64,000 bases of DNA from 40-80 sp964503665 (GTDB lineage: Bacteria > Bacteroidota > Bacteroidia > Flavobacteriales_D > Crocinitomicaceae): assembly GCA_964503665.1 (NCBI GenBank), contig CAZDAR010000005.1:33251-97250 (forward strand). Reading direction: 5' to 3'. The position numbers and the translations under genes are program-made. The notes below the pieces were generated by a model. That model was given only the letters and a program-made list of their open reading frames with translations. It did not search any database and was not told where the DNA came from. This document shows, piece after piece, positions 36,456 to 44,813 of this stretch (position 1 is the first letter of the stretch; every line of letters begins with the position of its first letter).

Positions 36456-38354
36456 TTATCCTTTATACTTTAATTCCTTAATTGAATTAAAGAAGATAAT
36501 TCCGTAACCAATAGCAAGCATTGCGTGAAATGGTACCATTCCAAGGTCTCCATATATTGTTCTATTAATTGCGGTAAAACCAAAGATTACCATGAAGACA
36601 CCTTCGAAGATGGTTAGTAAGTTTATTTTCTTCTTGTCGTATTTATTACCTTGAAAGTCTGACTTTGTGTTAACGTTGAACTTTGGCGTTCTCACAAAAG
36701 AGGATTTAATACCAAAATAACCTTCCAAAACAGCAACTGTATTGTTCAAGGTAAGCCCCATAATAACCGTCAAATATCTGAAGAATGTCCATGTATATGA
36801 GAAGAATGTTTTCACTTTTTTCTCCGTCTTATAACGATAACCTACCCAATAATAATAAAACAGTAGAACTGTACTTATGATAAAGAAAGATCCAAATTGA
36901 ATAATGTAATTTAAGTCTGCAAAACTATCTTTTACTTGCAACACAACTATACTTAACAATGACATGACCATTATAGATAAAAATACAGAGGAGTTGAAAA
37001 GATGAGAAAGTCCATGTAATTTATCCGAAAAGCGAACATCTTTAGCGAATAATAAACGTTTCCACATTTTCTTAAAACACTCTGTTCCCCCTTTCATCCA
37101 ACGATGTTGCTGATTTTTCAAAGCAGAAACCGTAATAGGTAGTTCAGCAGGAGAAACAACATCTTCTAAGTACTTAAATTTCCATCCTTTCATTTGTGCA
37201 CGGTAAGACAAGTCTAGATCCTCTGTCAAGGTATCGTGTTCCCAACCTCCAGCACTGTAAATCGTTTCTTTTCTCCAAATACCCGCGGTACCATTGAAAT
37301 TAATGAAATGACCAGCAGCAGTTCTTCCTGTTTGTTCTACAGAAAAGTGACCATCTAAACCAAATCCTTGCAATTCAGTTAGCAATGAATAATCCTTATT
37401 GATATGTCCCCAACGGGTCTGAACCACACCAATGTTTGGATTTTCAAAATAAGGGATGGTTTTTTTCAAAAAGTCTTTATCTGGCATAAAGTCAGCATCA
37501 AAAATAGCAATAAACTCACCTTCTACCGCGCTCATTGCGGCATCAAGTGCTCCTGCTTTATAACCTGTTCTATCGATACGGTGAATGTGTTTAATGTTAA
37601 TTCCTGTGGCTGCAATTTCAGCTACTTTGTTGGCGATTAAGTCTTTCGTCTCATCGGTAGAATCATCCAACACCTGAATTTCAAATTTATCACGAGGGTA
37701 TTCGATTTTTGCCGTTTCTTCAATAATTCGCTCAGCCACATACATTTCATTATACATCGGTAACTGAATCGTTACTTTAGGCGCAAAGTGACCATCAAAT
37801 TCAATAGCCTTTTCTGGACTCTTTTTCTTTTTGCTCCTTGCATAAGTTACAGCTAGAGAAAATTGTATAAGTGCATATAGGAAGATTAAAATCAAACATG
37901 CTGCATAGATTCCTAAAGCAATTCTAGCAACAAGGTGAGAAGTTGGGTGGTGATAAGATACGTTTCCCTCTTTATCTACTTTTCGTTCTACTTTTCCCCA
38001 ATCAAACATCCAAGTAACATTCTTGGATAGTTCAAATTTCAAATTGGGAGTATGAGTCGGCGTTATCTCGAAGTTAAATTCTTTATAATGAAACTCTTGA
38101 TTATCAACTGTTAATGTGTAATGACCATATGGGATATCCTTAAAAACAAAGTTCCCTTTTGAATCAGAAATGGCTTTTGCTGTAAAAACTTGAGCCGTGT
38201 CATTTAACGAAATTGTCATTGGCACATCTTTCATCCCTCGATGTGTACTCATACTAACAACCCTACCTTTTAAAGAAGGAGCGTTTTCGGCTATCAAGAA
38301 ATTAGAAAAAACTGCTATAAACAGAAGTAAAAGAAGACCTTTTTTAATAGTCAT
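36456..38354 (-). CDS. membrane glycosyltransferase (GT2) with N-terminal exported beta-sandwich domain
   Basis: This 632-residue fusion has a signal peptide (1-22), a carboxypeptidase-regulatory-like beta-sandwich (about 27-110) and a membrane helix (~145-170). A cytoplasmic processive GT2 domain follows with the full motif set: VLDDS (Asp230-Asp231), DAD (286-288), TED (377-379) and QQHRW (415-419). Four or more C-terminal helices complete it. The catalytic part resembles cellulose/beta-glucan synthases and the glucosyltransferases of Bacteroidota polysaccharide synthesis. The N-terminal domain would face the periplasm, perhaps binding the product. No partner polysaccharide genes are adjacent. 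Confidence 0.88.
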   Translation of the reverse strand: MTIKKGLLLLLFIAVFSNFLIAENAPSLKGRVVSMSTHRGMKDVPMTISLNDTAQVFTAKAISDSKGNFVFKDIPYGHYTLTVDNQEFHYKEFNFEITPTHTPNLKFELSKNVTWMFDWGKVERKVDKEGNVSYHHPTSHLVARIALGIYAACLILIFLYALIQFSLAVTYARSKKKKSPEKAIEFDGHFAPKVTIQLPMYNEMYVAERIIEETAKIEYPRDKFEIQVLDDSTDETKDLIANKVAEIAATGINIKHIHRIDRTGYKAGALDAAMSAVEGEFIAIFDADFMPDKDFLKKTIPYFENPNIGVVQTRWGHINKDYSLLTELQGFGLDGHFSVEQTGRTAAGHFINFNGTAGIWRKETIYSAGGWEHDTLTEDLDLSYRAQMKGWKFKYLEDVVSPAELPITVSALKNQQHRWMKGGTECFKKMWKRLLFAKDVRFSDKLHGLSHLFNSSVFLSIMVMSLLSIVVLQVKDSFADLNYIIQFGSFFIISTVLLFYYYWVGYRYKTEKKVKTFFSYTWTFFRYLTVIMGLTLNNTVAVLEGYFGIKSSFVRTPKFNVNTKSDFQGNKYDKKKINLLTIFEGVFMVIFGFTAINRTIYGDLGMVPFHAMLAIGYGIIFFNSIKELKYKG

Positions 38355-38384
38355 TTTTCGTTAAGAATTAATAGAAATAAAGAA

Positions 38385-38392
38385 CAAAGATA
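38385..38392 (-). promoter_or_regulatory. -7 promoter element of the GT2 gene
   Basis: On the minus strand TATCTTTG matches TAnnTTTG exactly, about 30 bases before the ATG. Confidence 0.5.
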
Positions 38393-38436
38393 AATTGAAA
38401 ATATTTGAAATCATGATAGTAGTAAAAAAAATGTTT

Positions 38437-39150
38437 TTATTGATAGATTTTTTCAATAATATTCTCAAAATCTGTGGTGAATGGTTGCTCTAAAAGAAGG
38501 AGCTTTTTAGTGCTTGAGTCTACGTAAAAAACACAGTTTGATTGCTTTAACAAATAGTCAATGTCGTGTGAAACAATAGCAATACCCATTTTCTTTTCAC
38601 GGCTTAGCTCTTCTACTAAATTGAAAATACGTTTTTTATTATAATAATCTAGAAATGCAGTTGGCTCATCCAGTAATAAATAGTCTACTTCTTGCACTAA
38701 CGATCTTCCAATGGATATAAGTTGCTGTTGACCATCGCTTAATTGATGCATAAATTTAAAACGTAAATTGTTAATCTCTAATAGTTGGATAACATCCTCT
38801 AGGCTATTTTTATCTTCTACATTAAAACCAGAAAATGGACTTCCGTATGGATAGCGACCCATTAACAAAAAATCTTCTACGGATGTAAAATTATTCAAGG
38901 TAACTTTGGAAGGAACATACGCAATTTTTTGAGCTAATTCTTTTTGTTTTAATTTTTGTTTTAAAATACTATCAATGATAATTCCCTCTGTTTTATCTTC
39001 AAAATTGATGATTGATTTTAAAAAAGTAGATTTTCCTGCCCCATTTTTACCAATTAGATAATAGACATTTCCTTTTTCTATGGAAAAATTATCCACTTCA
39101 AACAAAAAATGATTGTCAATACTTACTTTATAGTGGTTAAATTGAATCAT
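38437..39150 (-). CDS. ABC transporter ATP-binding protein (FecE/BtuD-like)
   Basis: The 237-residue ATPase powers a siderophore/haem/cobalamin-type importer. Walker A is GKNGAGKS (34-41), the signature is LSDGQQQL, Walker B is YLLLDEPTAFLD and the switch His is in AIVSHDIDYL. ATG 39150 is preferred over an upstream in-frame TTG because it overlaps the permease stop as ATGA, the usual coupling arrangement. It is the last gene of the binding protein-permease-ATPase operon. Confidence 0.92.
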   Translation of the reverse strand: MIQFNHYKVSIDNHFLFEVDNFSIEKGNVYYLIGKNGAGKSTFLKSIINFEDKTEGIIIDSILKQKLKQKELAQKIAYVPSKVTLNNFTSVEDFLLMGRYPYGSPFSGFNVEDKNSLEDVIQLLEINNLRFKFMHQLSDGQQQLISIGRSLVQEVDYLLLDEPTAFLDYYNKKRIFNLVEELSREKKMGIAIVSHDIDYLLKQSNCVFYVDSSTKKLLLLEQPFTTDFENIIEKIYQ

Positions 39151-40091
39151 TTTAGTTGTTTTAAGATTATCCAAATAATAAATGGAGCTCCAAAAAGTGC
39201 CGTCATTGAGTTGATGGGTAAAATAAAATAATTATCTAACAGTAAAATCAATCCATCACAAAGTAAAAGCAATGCAGGCCCAAAAATTAGACACCCCAAC
39301 AGCAATTTCATACTGTTGGTTGTATTGAGCAGTATCCTCACCATATTAGGAACCGCAATCCCGATAAATGATATTGGCCCACAAAAAGCTGTAGTAACTG
39401 CCACCGCTATTGCTGTAATACCAATGATAAACCACCTTAGTCGTCGAATATTTACACCTAAGTGAGTAGCAAACTCTTCCCCTTGTGAATATACTGTCAG
39501 ATCTTTACTAATGTATATTGAGAACAGAATAACAACCACGGCAGCAAAGGCAAACCAATACAATTCACTGCTATTCACTTGTTGTAATGAGCCCATTCCC
39601 CACAAAATAAAGTGTTTCAACCTCGCTTCTTGTGCATAAACTTGTAAAATATCAATAAAGGCAACCGTAAAACTGCTCAACATGATACCTACCAGTAATA
39701 AAGAAATTGACGATTTGACAAAGCGCATCGAGAAAATGAGTAGCAAGGTATAGATAAAGGCACCAATCAATGCAGATACAGACGTGCCTAGAGAGCCAAC
39801 ACCTAGAATAACAGCTAACGCAACTCCTAAGCTAGCTCCAGAGCTAATTCCGAGAATAGAAGGGCCTGCTAAAGGGTTCGAAAACAATATCTGTAACAGT
39901 AATCCAGAAACGGCAAGTAATAACCCACAAAACAATGTTGCTAGACTTCTTGGTATTCTTATCGAATGTAGAATAACATCATCACTGAAGAAGGATAAGT
40001 TCCACTCCCAAGCCATAAGATGCAGTAAGAAAAGGAATGTTAACAAACCCATTCCAAAGATAAGCCAATATCTACTTTTTGTGTTATTCAA
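39147..40091 (-). CDS. FecCD-type ABC transporter permease
   Basis: The 314-residue inner-membrane permease has about nine to ten helices and FecCD family motifs: LRIPRSLATLFCGLLLAVSG near the N-terminus, NPLAGPSILGISSGA, and GPISFIGIAVPNMVRIL before the ATPase-coupling helix. Family members import iron chelates, haem or cobalamin. The start is a TTG one base after the binding-protein stop; the next Met (residue 14) lies inside the first helix. Confidence 0.92.
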   Translation of the reverse strand: MNNTKSRYWLIFGMGLLTFLFLLHLMAWEWNLSFFSDDVILHSIRIPRSLATLFCGLLLAVSGLLLQILFSNPLAGPSILGISSGASLGVALAVILGVGSLGTSVSALIGAFIYTLLLIFSMRFVKSSISLLLVGIMLSSFTVAFIDILQVYAQEARLKHFILWGMGSLQQVNSSELYWFAFAAVVVILFSIYISKDLTVYSQGEEFATHLGVNIRRLRWFIIGITAIAVAVTTAFCGPISFIGIAVPNMVRILLNTTNSMKLLLGCLIFGPALLLLCDGLILLLDNYFILPINSMTALFGAPFIIWIILKQLK

Positions 40092-40092
40092 A

Positions 40093-41169
40093 TTATCTCA
40101 CTTTATCGTAAAAATATAAATCCTTTGGTGTATCTGACGAAAAAATAGAATTTAAATCTTTCAGTAAAACATGAGGTTTAACTGGTGCTTCTTCAAAATA
40201 CTTGATAGCATTCTTTGTAAAAGTATATATTCTATCCGTTTTAAAAGCGGTCATATTTTGATATCCTTCATAAGCTGATAGCAATTCTTTTTGGGTCGAC
40301 TCAGCACTATTTATCCATATTGTTGCACCGGCGTAGTGTGAATATATCTGTTCAAAAGTAAAAGCTTTAGCTCCTGTAGATTGGTCGGCTTTAAGCACAT
40401 AATCACCGCCTGCATCAGCAATAAACTTAGCCACGTAGGAATTTCCTCCGGGTAAATGCCAAACGTCCTGAAACATCGAATTAGCGAGTACTTTTGGTTT
40501 TATCAAAGAGGAAGAAGTCACTTCATTTTTAACCTTAAGATAATTGTTCTCAATCTCGTTAAAATCTTTTACTGCTTTATCATAACATCCAAAAACAACT
40601 CCGTATAGTTTTAACCATTCCGCTTTTCCAAGTGGATCTTGCTCTTTCCATTCTAAAAGAGGAATAGCAATAATATTCAACTGTTTTAACTTTTGGTCAA
40701 TTGGATTTAGTTGAGCGGTAAAAAGGCTGTAAAACAAAAGGTTTACACCATCTCGATGAAGTTTCTCGGGATTAACCAATGAATAATCAATGTACTCTTT
40801 TAGTTTTCTATTATCTCTTAATAGTAGAAGTTCTGAATTGTAAATCGAGTTTAATTTTTCAACACCGACAACTGTTTTAAGCTCATTCAATACATCTAAA
40901 TAACCTATCACTGATGAAGAAAAAACGGCAGTTCGGTATTTTATATTCTGTTCTTTAGAGAAAAAAAACGACGTGATTATTGATTTGTCCTCTGTACTAA
41001 TGAGGTCAATTTTATACGTTTGATCATTTTCTGACAGTAAAAATGACGTGGCATATTTTAATGGAATACTATGAAAACTAATTTCAACACTTTTACTTTC
41101 GTGCGTTTCTTTACAAGAGTTAGATAAAAACAAAAATGATACAAATACGATAAGATATTGTAATTTCAT
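40093..41169 (-). CDS. periplasmic binding lipoprotein of the FecBCD-like importer
   Basis: This ~358-residue substrate-binding protein is of the helical-backbone type (FecB/BtuF-like). ATG 41169 gives a lipoprotein signal with lipobox LSNSC; the longer frame to 41235 would include the promoter. Features are AVFSSSVIGYLDVLNEL and VVGVE (N-lobe), LLFYSLF, IAIPLLEWKEQDPLGKAEWLKLYG (the conserved ligand-facing stretch), and a C-lobe with GGNSYVAKFIADAGGDYVL. The ligand is not known. No TonB-dependent receptor gene is adjacent. Confidence 0.88.
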   Translation of the reverse strand: MKLQYLIVFVSFLFLSNSCKETHESKSVEISFHSIPLKYATSFLLSENDQTYKIDLISTEDKSIITSFFFSKEQNIKYRTAVFSSSVIGYLDVLNELKTVVGVEKLNSIYNSELLLLRDNRKLKEYIDYSLVNPEKLHRDGVNLLFYSLFTAQLNPIDQKLKQLNIIAIPLLEWKEQDPLGKAEWLKLYGVVFGCYDKAVKDFNEIENNYLKVKNEVTSSSLIKPKVLANSMFQDVWHLPGGNSYVAKFIADAGGDYVLKADQSTGAKAFTFEQIYSHYAGATIWINSAESTQKELLSAYEGYQNMTAFKTDRIYTFTKNAIKYFEEAPVKPHVLLKDLNSIFSSDTPKDLYFYDKVR

Positions 41170-41210
41170 AACGATATAATCTGACTTCAAAATAAGAATT
41201 TGACGCGTTT

Positions 41211-41235
41211 CAAAAGTACCATTAATTTTGGTCAA
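41211..41235 (-). promoter_or_regulatory. promoter of the FecBCD-like operon
   Basis: On the minus strand TTGAC is followed by TACTTTTG, a good match to the -33/-7 consensus, about 41 bases before ATG 41169. Confidence 0.6.
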
Positions 41236-41305
41236 TTAGAATATTCCTCATCTAAAAAGGTGTTTTAGTCATTCCTAAACAAGCTATAAGAAAAAAATAA
41301 AGCAT

Positions 41306-41335
41306 AAAAAAAGGGTTGCTTTCGCAACCCTTTTT
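41306..41335 (-). terminator. terminator of the T9SS type A gene
   Basis: The stem AAAAAGGGTTGC pairs with GCAACCCTTTTT around a four-base loop. It lies 18 bases beyond the stop of the leftward secreted protein gene. Confidence 0.9.
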
Positions 41336-41353
41336 AATATTAAGAAGTGTTTA

Positions 41354-43261
41354 TTATCTAATCACTAATTTCTTTGTAACTGTAGAACTGTTAGCGTTAA
41401 TAACTACTTGGTATACACCAGCGTTAAAATCACTTGTATTTAATTCTACTTTATTGTTACCTGCTGTTTGATTAGCAAAAGTGTTTGTGTAAACAGTTCT
41501 TCCGCTTAAATCAACAACTGAAACTGTAACATTTCCGTCAAAAGCTGTATTGTAATCAATCACTGCAGCATCTTTAGCTGGGTTTGGATAGATGTTCACT
41601 TTTAAAGATTCGTTTAAGTTAGAAGTAGAAACTATACCAGGTGTAAAGTTCATACGTACCATTGGTGTTCCACCAGTACCTGCGATATACCACTGAGTAG
41701 TACTTCCTGAAGCATAATAAGCCAAAGAAGAACCTCTTAATGACTCACCAGAAAATCCTATAACCATATCATGAACATTCGCATCTGTGCTACCTGAACC
41801 ATATGTTTCAACAGTTGCAATATAAGTTGCATCTTTGTATAATTGAACAGGCTCTTCAAATACTAAAGTAATCCATTTGTTATTATCAGTTGCGAAAATT
41901 CCGTAATTCTCTGTTCTTGCAAGAAGTGGATTATCACCTGCACCTTGATATTCACGAACAGCTCCATAAATTTCAGTTCCTACAGTACTCTTTGTATTAC
42001 CAGAAGCATATAAGAAAATGTCAATACCTGTTACTTCAGCATCAGCATACATGTCAAAAACGTTTCCAACACGGTATTCTAAATTTTCGGTTTCGTAATC
42101 ATATGAGTTAGGAGTTCCTCCTAAGTCTAATGCATAGATATCCCCTCCAAAGTCTAAAGCGAAAGAATAATTAGACGTGTCGTTTCCAGGCACCTCATCT
42201 GTTCCGTTAAAGTAAACACCGAAATCAGAAACTTTATAAGTTCCCAAATCTGTTAAATTAAAAGTGTGAACAATTGAATCCACTATGTAAGAAGCTAAAA
42301 GTGGATTTCCTGCAAGAGTATCAATACTTTCACCTGTTGGTGTTGTCATTTTTACATAACTCATTACATCAGTCAAAGTATCAATACCATTGTTTAATGC
42401 TGAGTTTAATACTGCTACTTGATGACCTTGTGCAGCTGGAACTTTAGAATATCTAACACCTTCTGAAGTTACTAATGGTTCTTGAAGTTTTAAATCAGCA
42501 CTATAATTCTCTACAACTTCAATATCATCAATCATCCAACCCATAGCCAACCAAGCCATTGGAGTGGTTTCAGTACTATAACGTGATGTAAATTTAAAAC
42601 GGAATTGAAGAGATGTTGTTGCAGCCGGAAGACCTGCTAAACCTAAGTTTGCTTCAGCTAATTCAGGATTTAGATATGCTTCTTGTGTTTTTCTGTCATT
42701 ATTTGAGAAAACCTCAATCCAGTTATTACCATCTACTGATACTTCCATTGTCTGGCTATCATTAAATAACGCTCCGTATTGTAAGAAACGTACCGTTACA
42801 TTTGGACTTGGCACAGAAATAATAGGAGATGTTGCCGTATAAATTACGTTTATAGGAGAATCTGCAGTTTGAGAAGATCCTGAGATAATAATCTTACCAT
42901 TTACTACTTCTAAGAAATTACCACCCGAAGTAGATAGAATTTTCTTGGTAATAATATTATATTGGGTAGCCCAAGATCTAGTAGTCGTAACAGTATCCCA
43001 ACCAGTGTTAGCTGCAGTTTGTCCTTGGTTATCAAAAACCCACCCATTTGCAAGTGTGAAATCTTCTGACCAAAGTACATCTCCACCAGCTTTTGCTGTG
43101 AAATTGTTGTTGTTATCCTTTGAGAAATTGTAATAACCTCCGATATTATCAATCGTTTTAATAGGTTTATTTTCAAAATTCAAAGAATGCTTATTTGATA
43201 CTTGAGCAGATGCACCAAATGCAAATGTAATCCCGAGTACTAATAGTAAATTCTTTTTCAT
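41354..43261 (-). CDS. T9SS type A secreted protein
   Basis: The 635-residue exported protein has a signal peptide (LLLVLGITFAFGASAQ). WSEDFTLANGWVFDNQG near residue 64 opens a choice-of-anchor/MAM-like beta-sandwich that also includes WLAMGWMIDDIEV (~240). A second beta-rich region follows. The C-terminal ~80 residues are the type A sorting domain: NIYPNPAKDAAVIDY, SVVDLSGRTVY, LNTSDFNAGVYQVVI and TKKLVIR. It should be exported through SprA and fixed to the surface or released. No catalytic motif is seen. It is monocistronic. Confidence 0.9.
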   Translation of the reverse strand: MKKNLLLVLGITFAFGASAQVSNKHSLNFENKPIKTIDNIGGYYNFSKDNNNNFTAKAGGDVLWSEDFTLANGWVFDNQGQTAANTGWDTVTTTRSWATQYNIITKKILSTSGGNFLEVVNGKIIISGSSQTADSPINVIYTATSPIISVPSPNVTVRFLQYGALFNDSQTMEVSVDGNNWIEVFSNNDRKTQEAYLNPELAEANLGLAGLPAATTSLQFRFKFTSRYSTETTPMAWLAMGWMIDDIEVVENYSADLKLQEPLVTSEGVRYSKVPAAQGHQVAVLNSALNNGIDTLTDVMSYVKMTTPTGESIDTLAGNPLLASYIVDSIVHTFNLTDLGTYKVSDFGVYFNGTDEVPGNDTSNYSFALDFGGDIYALDLGGTPNSYDYETENLEYRVGNVFDMYADAEVTGIDIFLYASGNTKSTVGTEIYGAVREYQGAGDNPLLARTENYGIFATDNNKWITLVFEEPVQLYKDATYIATVETYGSGSTDANVHDMVIGFSGESLRGSSLAYYASGSTTQWYIAGTGGTPMVRMNFTPGIVSTSNLNESLKVNIYPNPAKDAAVIDYNTAFDGNVTVSVVDLSGRTVYTNTFANQTAGNNKVELNTSDFNAGVYQVVINANSSTVTKKLVIR

Positions 43262-43287
43262 ATTTATCTAATTTAAGTTATGAGTTA

Positions 43288-43295
43288 CAAATATA
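43288..43295 (-). promoter_or_regulatory. -7 promoter element of the T9SS type A gene
   Basis: On the minus strand TATATTTG matches TAnnTTTG, 26 bases before the ATG. Confidence 0.5.
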
Positions 43296-43354
43296 GTCTA
43301 AAAAGTTTTGAAAAGAAAAAGTATTATACTGTTAATTGGGCATTTAACAATATT

Positions 43355-44002
43355 TTATTTCTTTATCAGCGTTTTATAACGGATAAAAATCCAAATTACA
43401 GCTACAGAAATAGCACCGTCGGCAATGTTCCAAACGGCAGGAAAAACCTCTTGTCCTCCTAAATATGGAACCCAATTTGGCCACGTAAAATTAAACTGAA
43501 ACATATCCACAACGTTACCCATCAAAAATCCTTGGGGACGTACTTCTACTTTTCCAAAAAATTGACAGTCATGAAAAATCCCAGAACCTTCTTGGAAATT
43601 ATAGTAATAACAAGGATCGAAGGTAAATATAAAATCATAAAACATGGAGTCCACTAAGTTGCCAAGTGCTCCACTTAATACCAGGCCTCCAACAATCACA
43701 AATTCAGTGCTGACACCTTCCTTGATTCTTTTTAAAATATAGAAAATGATAGTAACGATAGCTCCAATTCGTAAGAGGCTCAATGTTAACTTTGGCCAAA
43801 TGCCAGCCCCAAATGTCGTCCCGAAGGCCATTCCTGGGTTTTCGACATAAACCATCCTGAACCATTCCCCGAAAATATTTATCGGTGTATTATCGAATGA
43901 GCTTTTTACCCAAATTTTGATAACTTGGTCTATTAATAAAACAAGGGCTACTAAAGCCCCTATTAGGATATAATGTTTCTTACGATTATTTGTTTTTAGC
44001 AT
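43355..44002 (-). CDS. lspA: lipoprotein signal peptidase (signal peptidase II)
   Basis: LspA cleaves the signal peptide of lipid-modified prolipoproteins in the inner membrane. The product is ~215 residues from ATG 44002; the frame also opens at an upstream TTG. Four membrane helices and both catalytic aspartates are visible: GGALGNLVDSMFYDF-type (read GALGNLVDSMFYDF) and WNIADGAIS. Between them is a Bacteroidota-type insertion with three Cys, so the protein is longer than the ~165 residues of enterobacterial LspA. It overlaps the dksA-like gene by 17 bases. Confidence 0.95.
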   Translation of the reverse strand: MLKTNNRKKHYILIGALVALVLLIDQVIKIWVKSSFDNTPINIFGEWFRMVYVENPGMAFGTTFGAGIWPKLTLSLLRIGAIVTIIFYILKRIKEGVSTEFVIVGGLVLSGALGNLVDSMFYDFIFTFDPCYYYNFQEGSGIFHDCQFFGKVEVRPQGFLMGNVVDMFQFNFTWPNWVPYLGGQEVFPAVWNIADGAISVAVIWIFIRYKTLIKK

Positions 44003-44366
44003 TTTTTGCTTCAATACTTAATGTCGCATGAGGAACCAACTTCAATCTTTCTTTAGATATAAGTTTACCTGTTTCTCGACAAATTCCGTAGGTCTTATTT
44101 TCAATTCTGATGAGCGCCATTCTTAAGTTTTCAATAAACTTTTGCTGTCTTGCGCTTAATTGTGCCACCTCTTCTCTTGAAAGTGTCTCAGAACCATCTT
44201 CCATCATATTGAATGTACGGCCTGTATCGTCTGTTCCGTGATTGTTATTGGACAAGGAGTTTTTGAGTAAATCGTAGTCGTTTTGAGCACCTTGTAATTT
44301 ATCCAAAATTAACTGCTTAAACTCCTCTAACTCTTGATCTGAATATCTCGTTTTTTCGGTTGACAT
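43986..44366 (-). CDS. TraR/DksA-family regulator lacking most zinc ligands
   Basis: The 126-residue protein has an N-terminal coiled coil (about 8-95) and a C-terminal DksA-like end, YGICRETGKLISKERLKLVPHATLSIEAK. Of the four zinc-binding Cys of classical DksA only the first remains; the others are Thr, Ser and Ala. DksA proteins bind the RNA polymerase secondary channel and modulate promoters with ppGpp. The finger-less form is usual in Bacteroidota. It is followed by lspA with overlapping frames. Confidence 0.88.
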   Translation of the reverse strand: MSTEKTRYSDQELEEFKQLILDKLQGAQNDYDLLKNSLSNNNHGTDDTGRTFNMMEDGSETLSREEVAQLSARQQKFIENLRMALIRIENKTYGICRETGKLISKERLKLVPHATLSIEAKNAKNK

Positions 44367-44390
44367 AAGCTTATTATTTTAAAATGTTCG

Positions 44391-44398
44391 CAAATATA
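44391..44398 (-). promoter_or_regulatory. -7 promoter element of dksA-lspA
   Basis: On the minus strand TATATTTG matches TAnnTTTG, 24 bases before the ATG at 44366. Confidence 0.5.
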
Positions 44399-44458
44399 AA
44401 TTAATTTTCCGTAGTTTCGTTTCACTATATTATAACGGGACTATTTTATTAATTGGCG

Positions 44459-44809
44459 ATGAATATAAACAAAATTTTTTACCTAGGAACATGTTCTACT
44501 TGTAAAGAGATATTAAAATCAATTAAAGATCTTTCGGCATTTGAACTTATTGATATTAAAAAGCAAGCAATAACCCTTGAGGAACTAGATCAATTATACA
44601 ATCAAACAGCTTCTTACGAAGCACTTTTCTCTAAAAAATCTAGGAATTATTCTACAGTCAAGGATACTGTCAAAAAAGATGAAGATTATAAAGATTTAAT
44701 CCTAAGTGATTATACATTTTTTAAACGACCTGTGATTCAATTTGGGAACACGTTATTTATTGGAAATGACGCCAAGACAAAAGAAAATATTAGAAAAATA
44801 TTAGGTTGA
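44459..44809 (+). CDS. ArsC/Spx-family thioredoxin-fold protein
   Basis: The protein has ~116 residues. ATG 44459 is preferred to the in-frame TTG at 44453. The fold family is that of glutaredoxin-coupled arsenate reductase, Spx and YffB. TCSTC near residue 11 has a CxxC like Spx, while KRPVIQFG near residue 90 matches the conserved RP segment of ArsC. It could be an arsenate reductase, a redox regulator or a general reductase; sequence alone does not decide. It is divergent from dksA and ends four bases from hutI. Confidence 0.78.
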   Translation: MNINKIFYLGTCSTCKEILKSIKDLSAFELIDIKKQAITLEELDQLYNQTASYEALFSKKSRNYSTVKDTVKKDEDYKDLILSDYTFFKRPVIQFGNTLFIGNDAKTKENIRKILG

Positions 44810-44813
44810 AATT

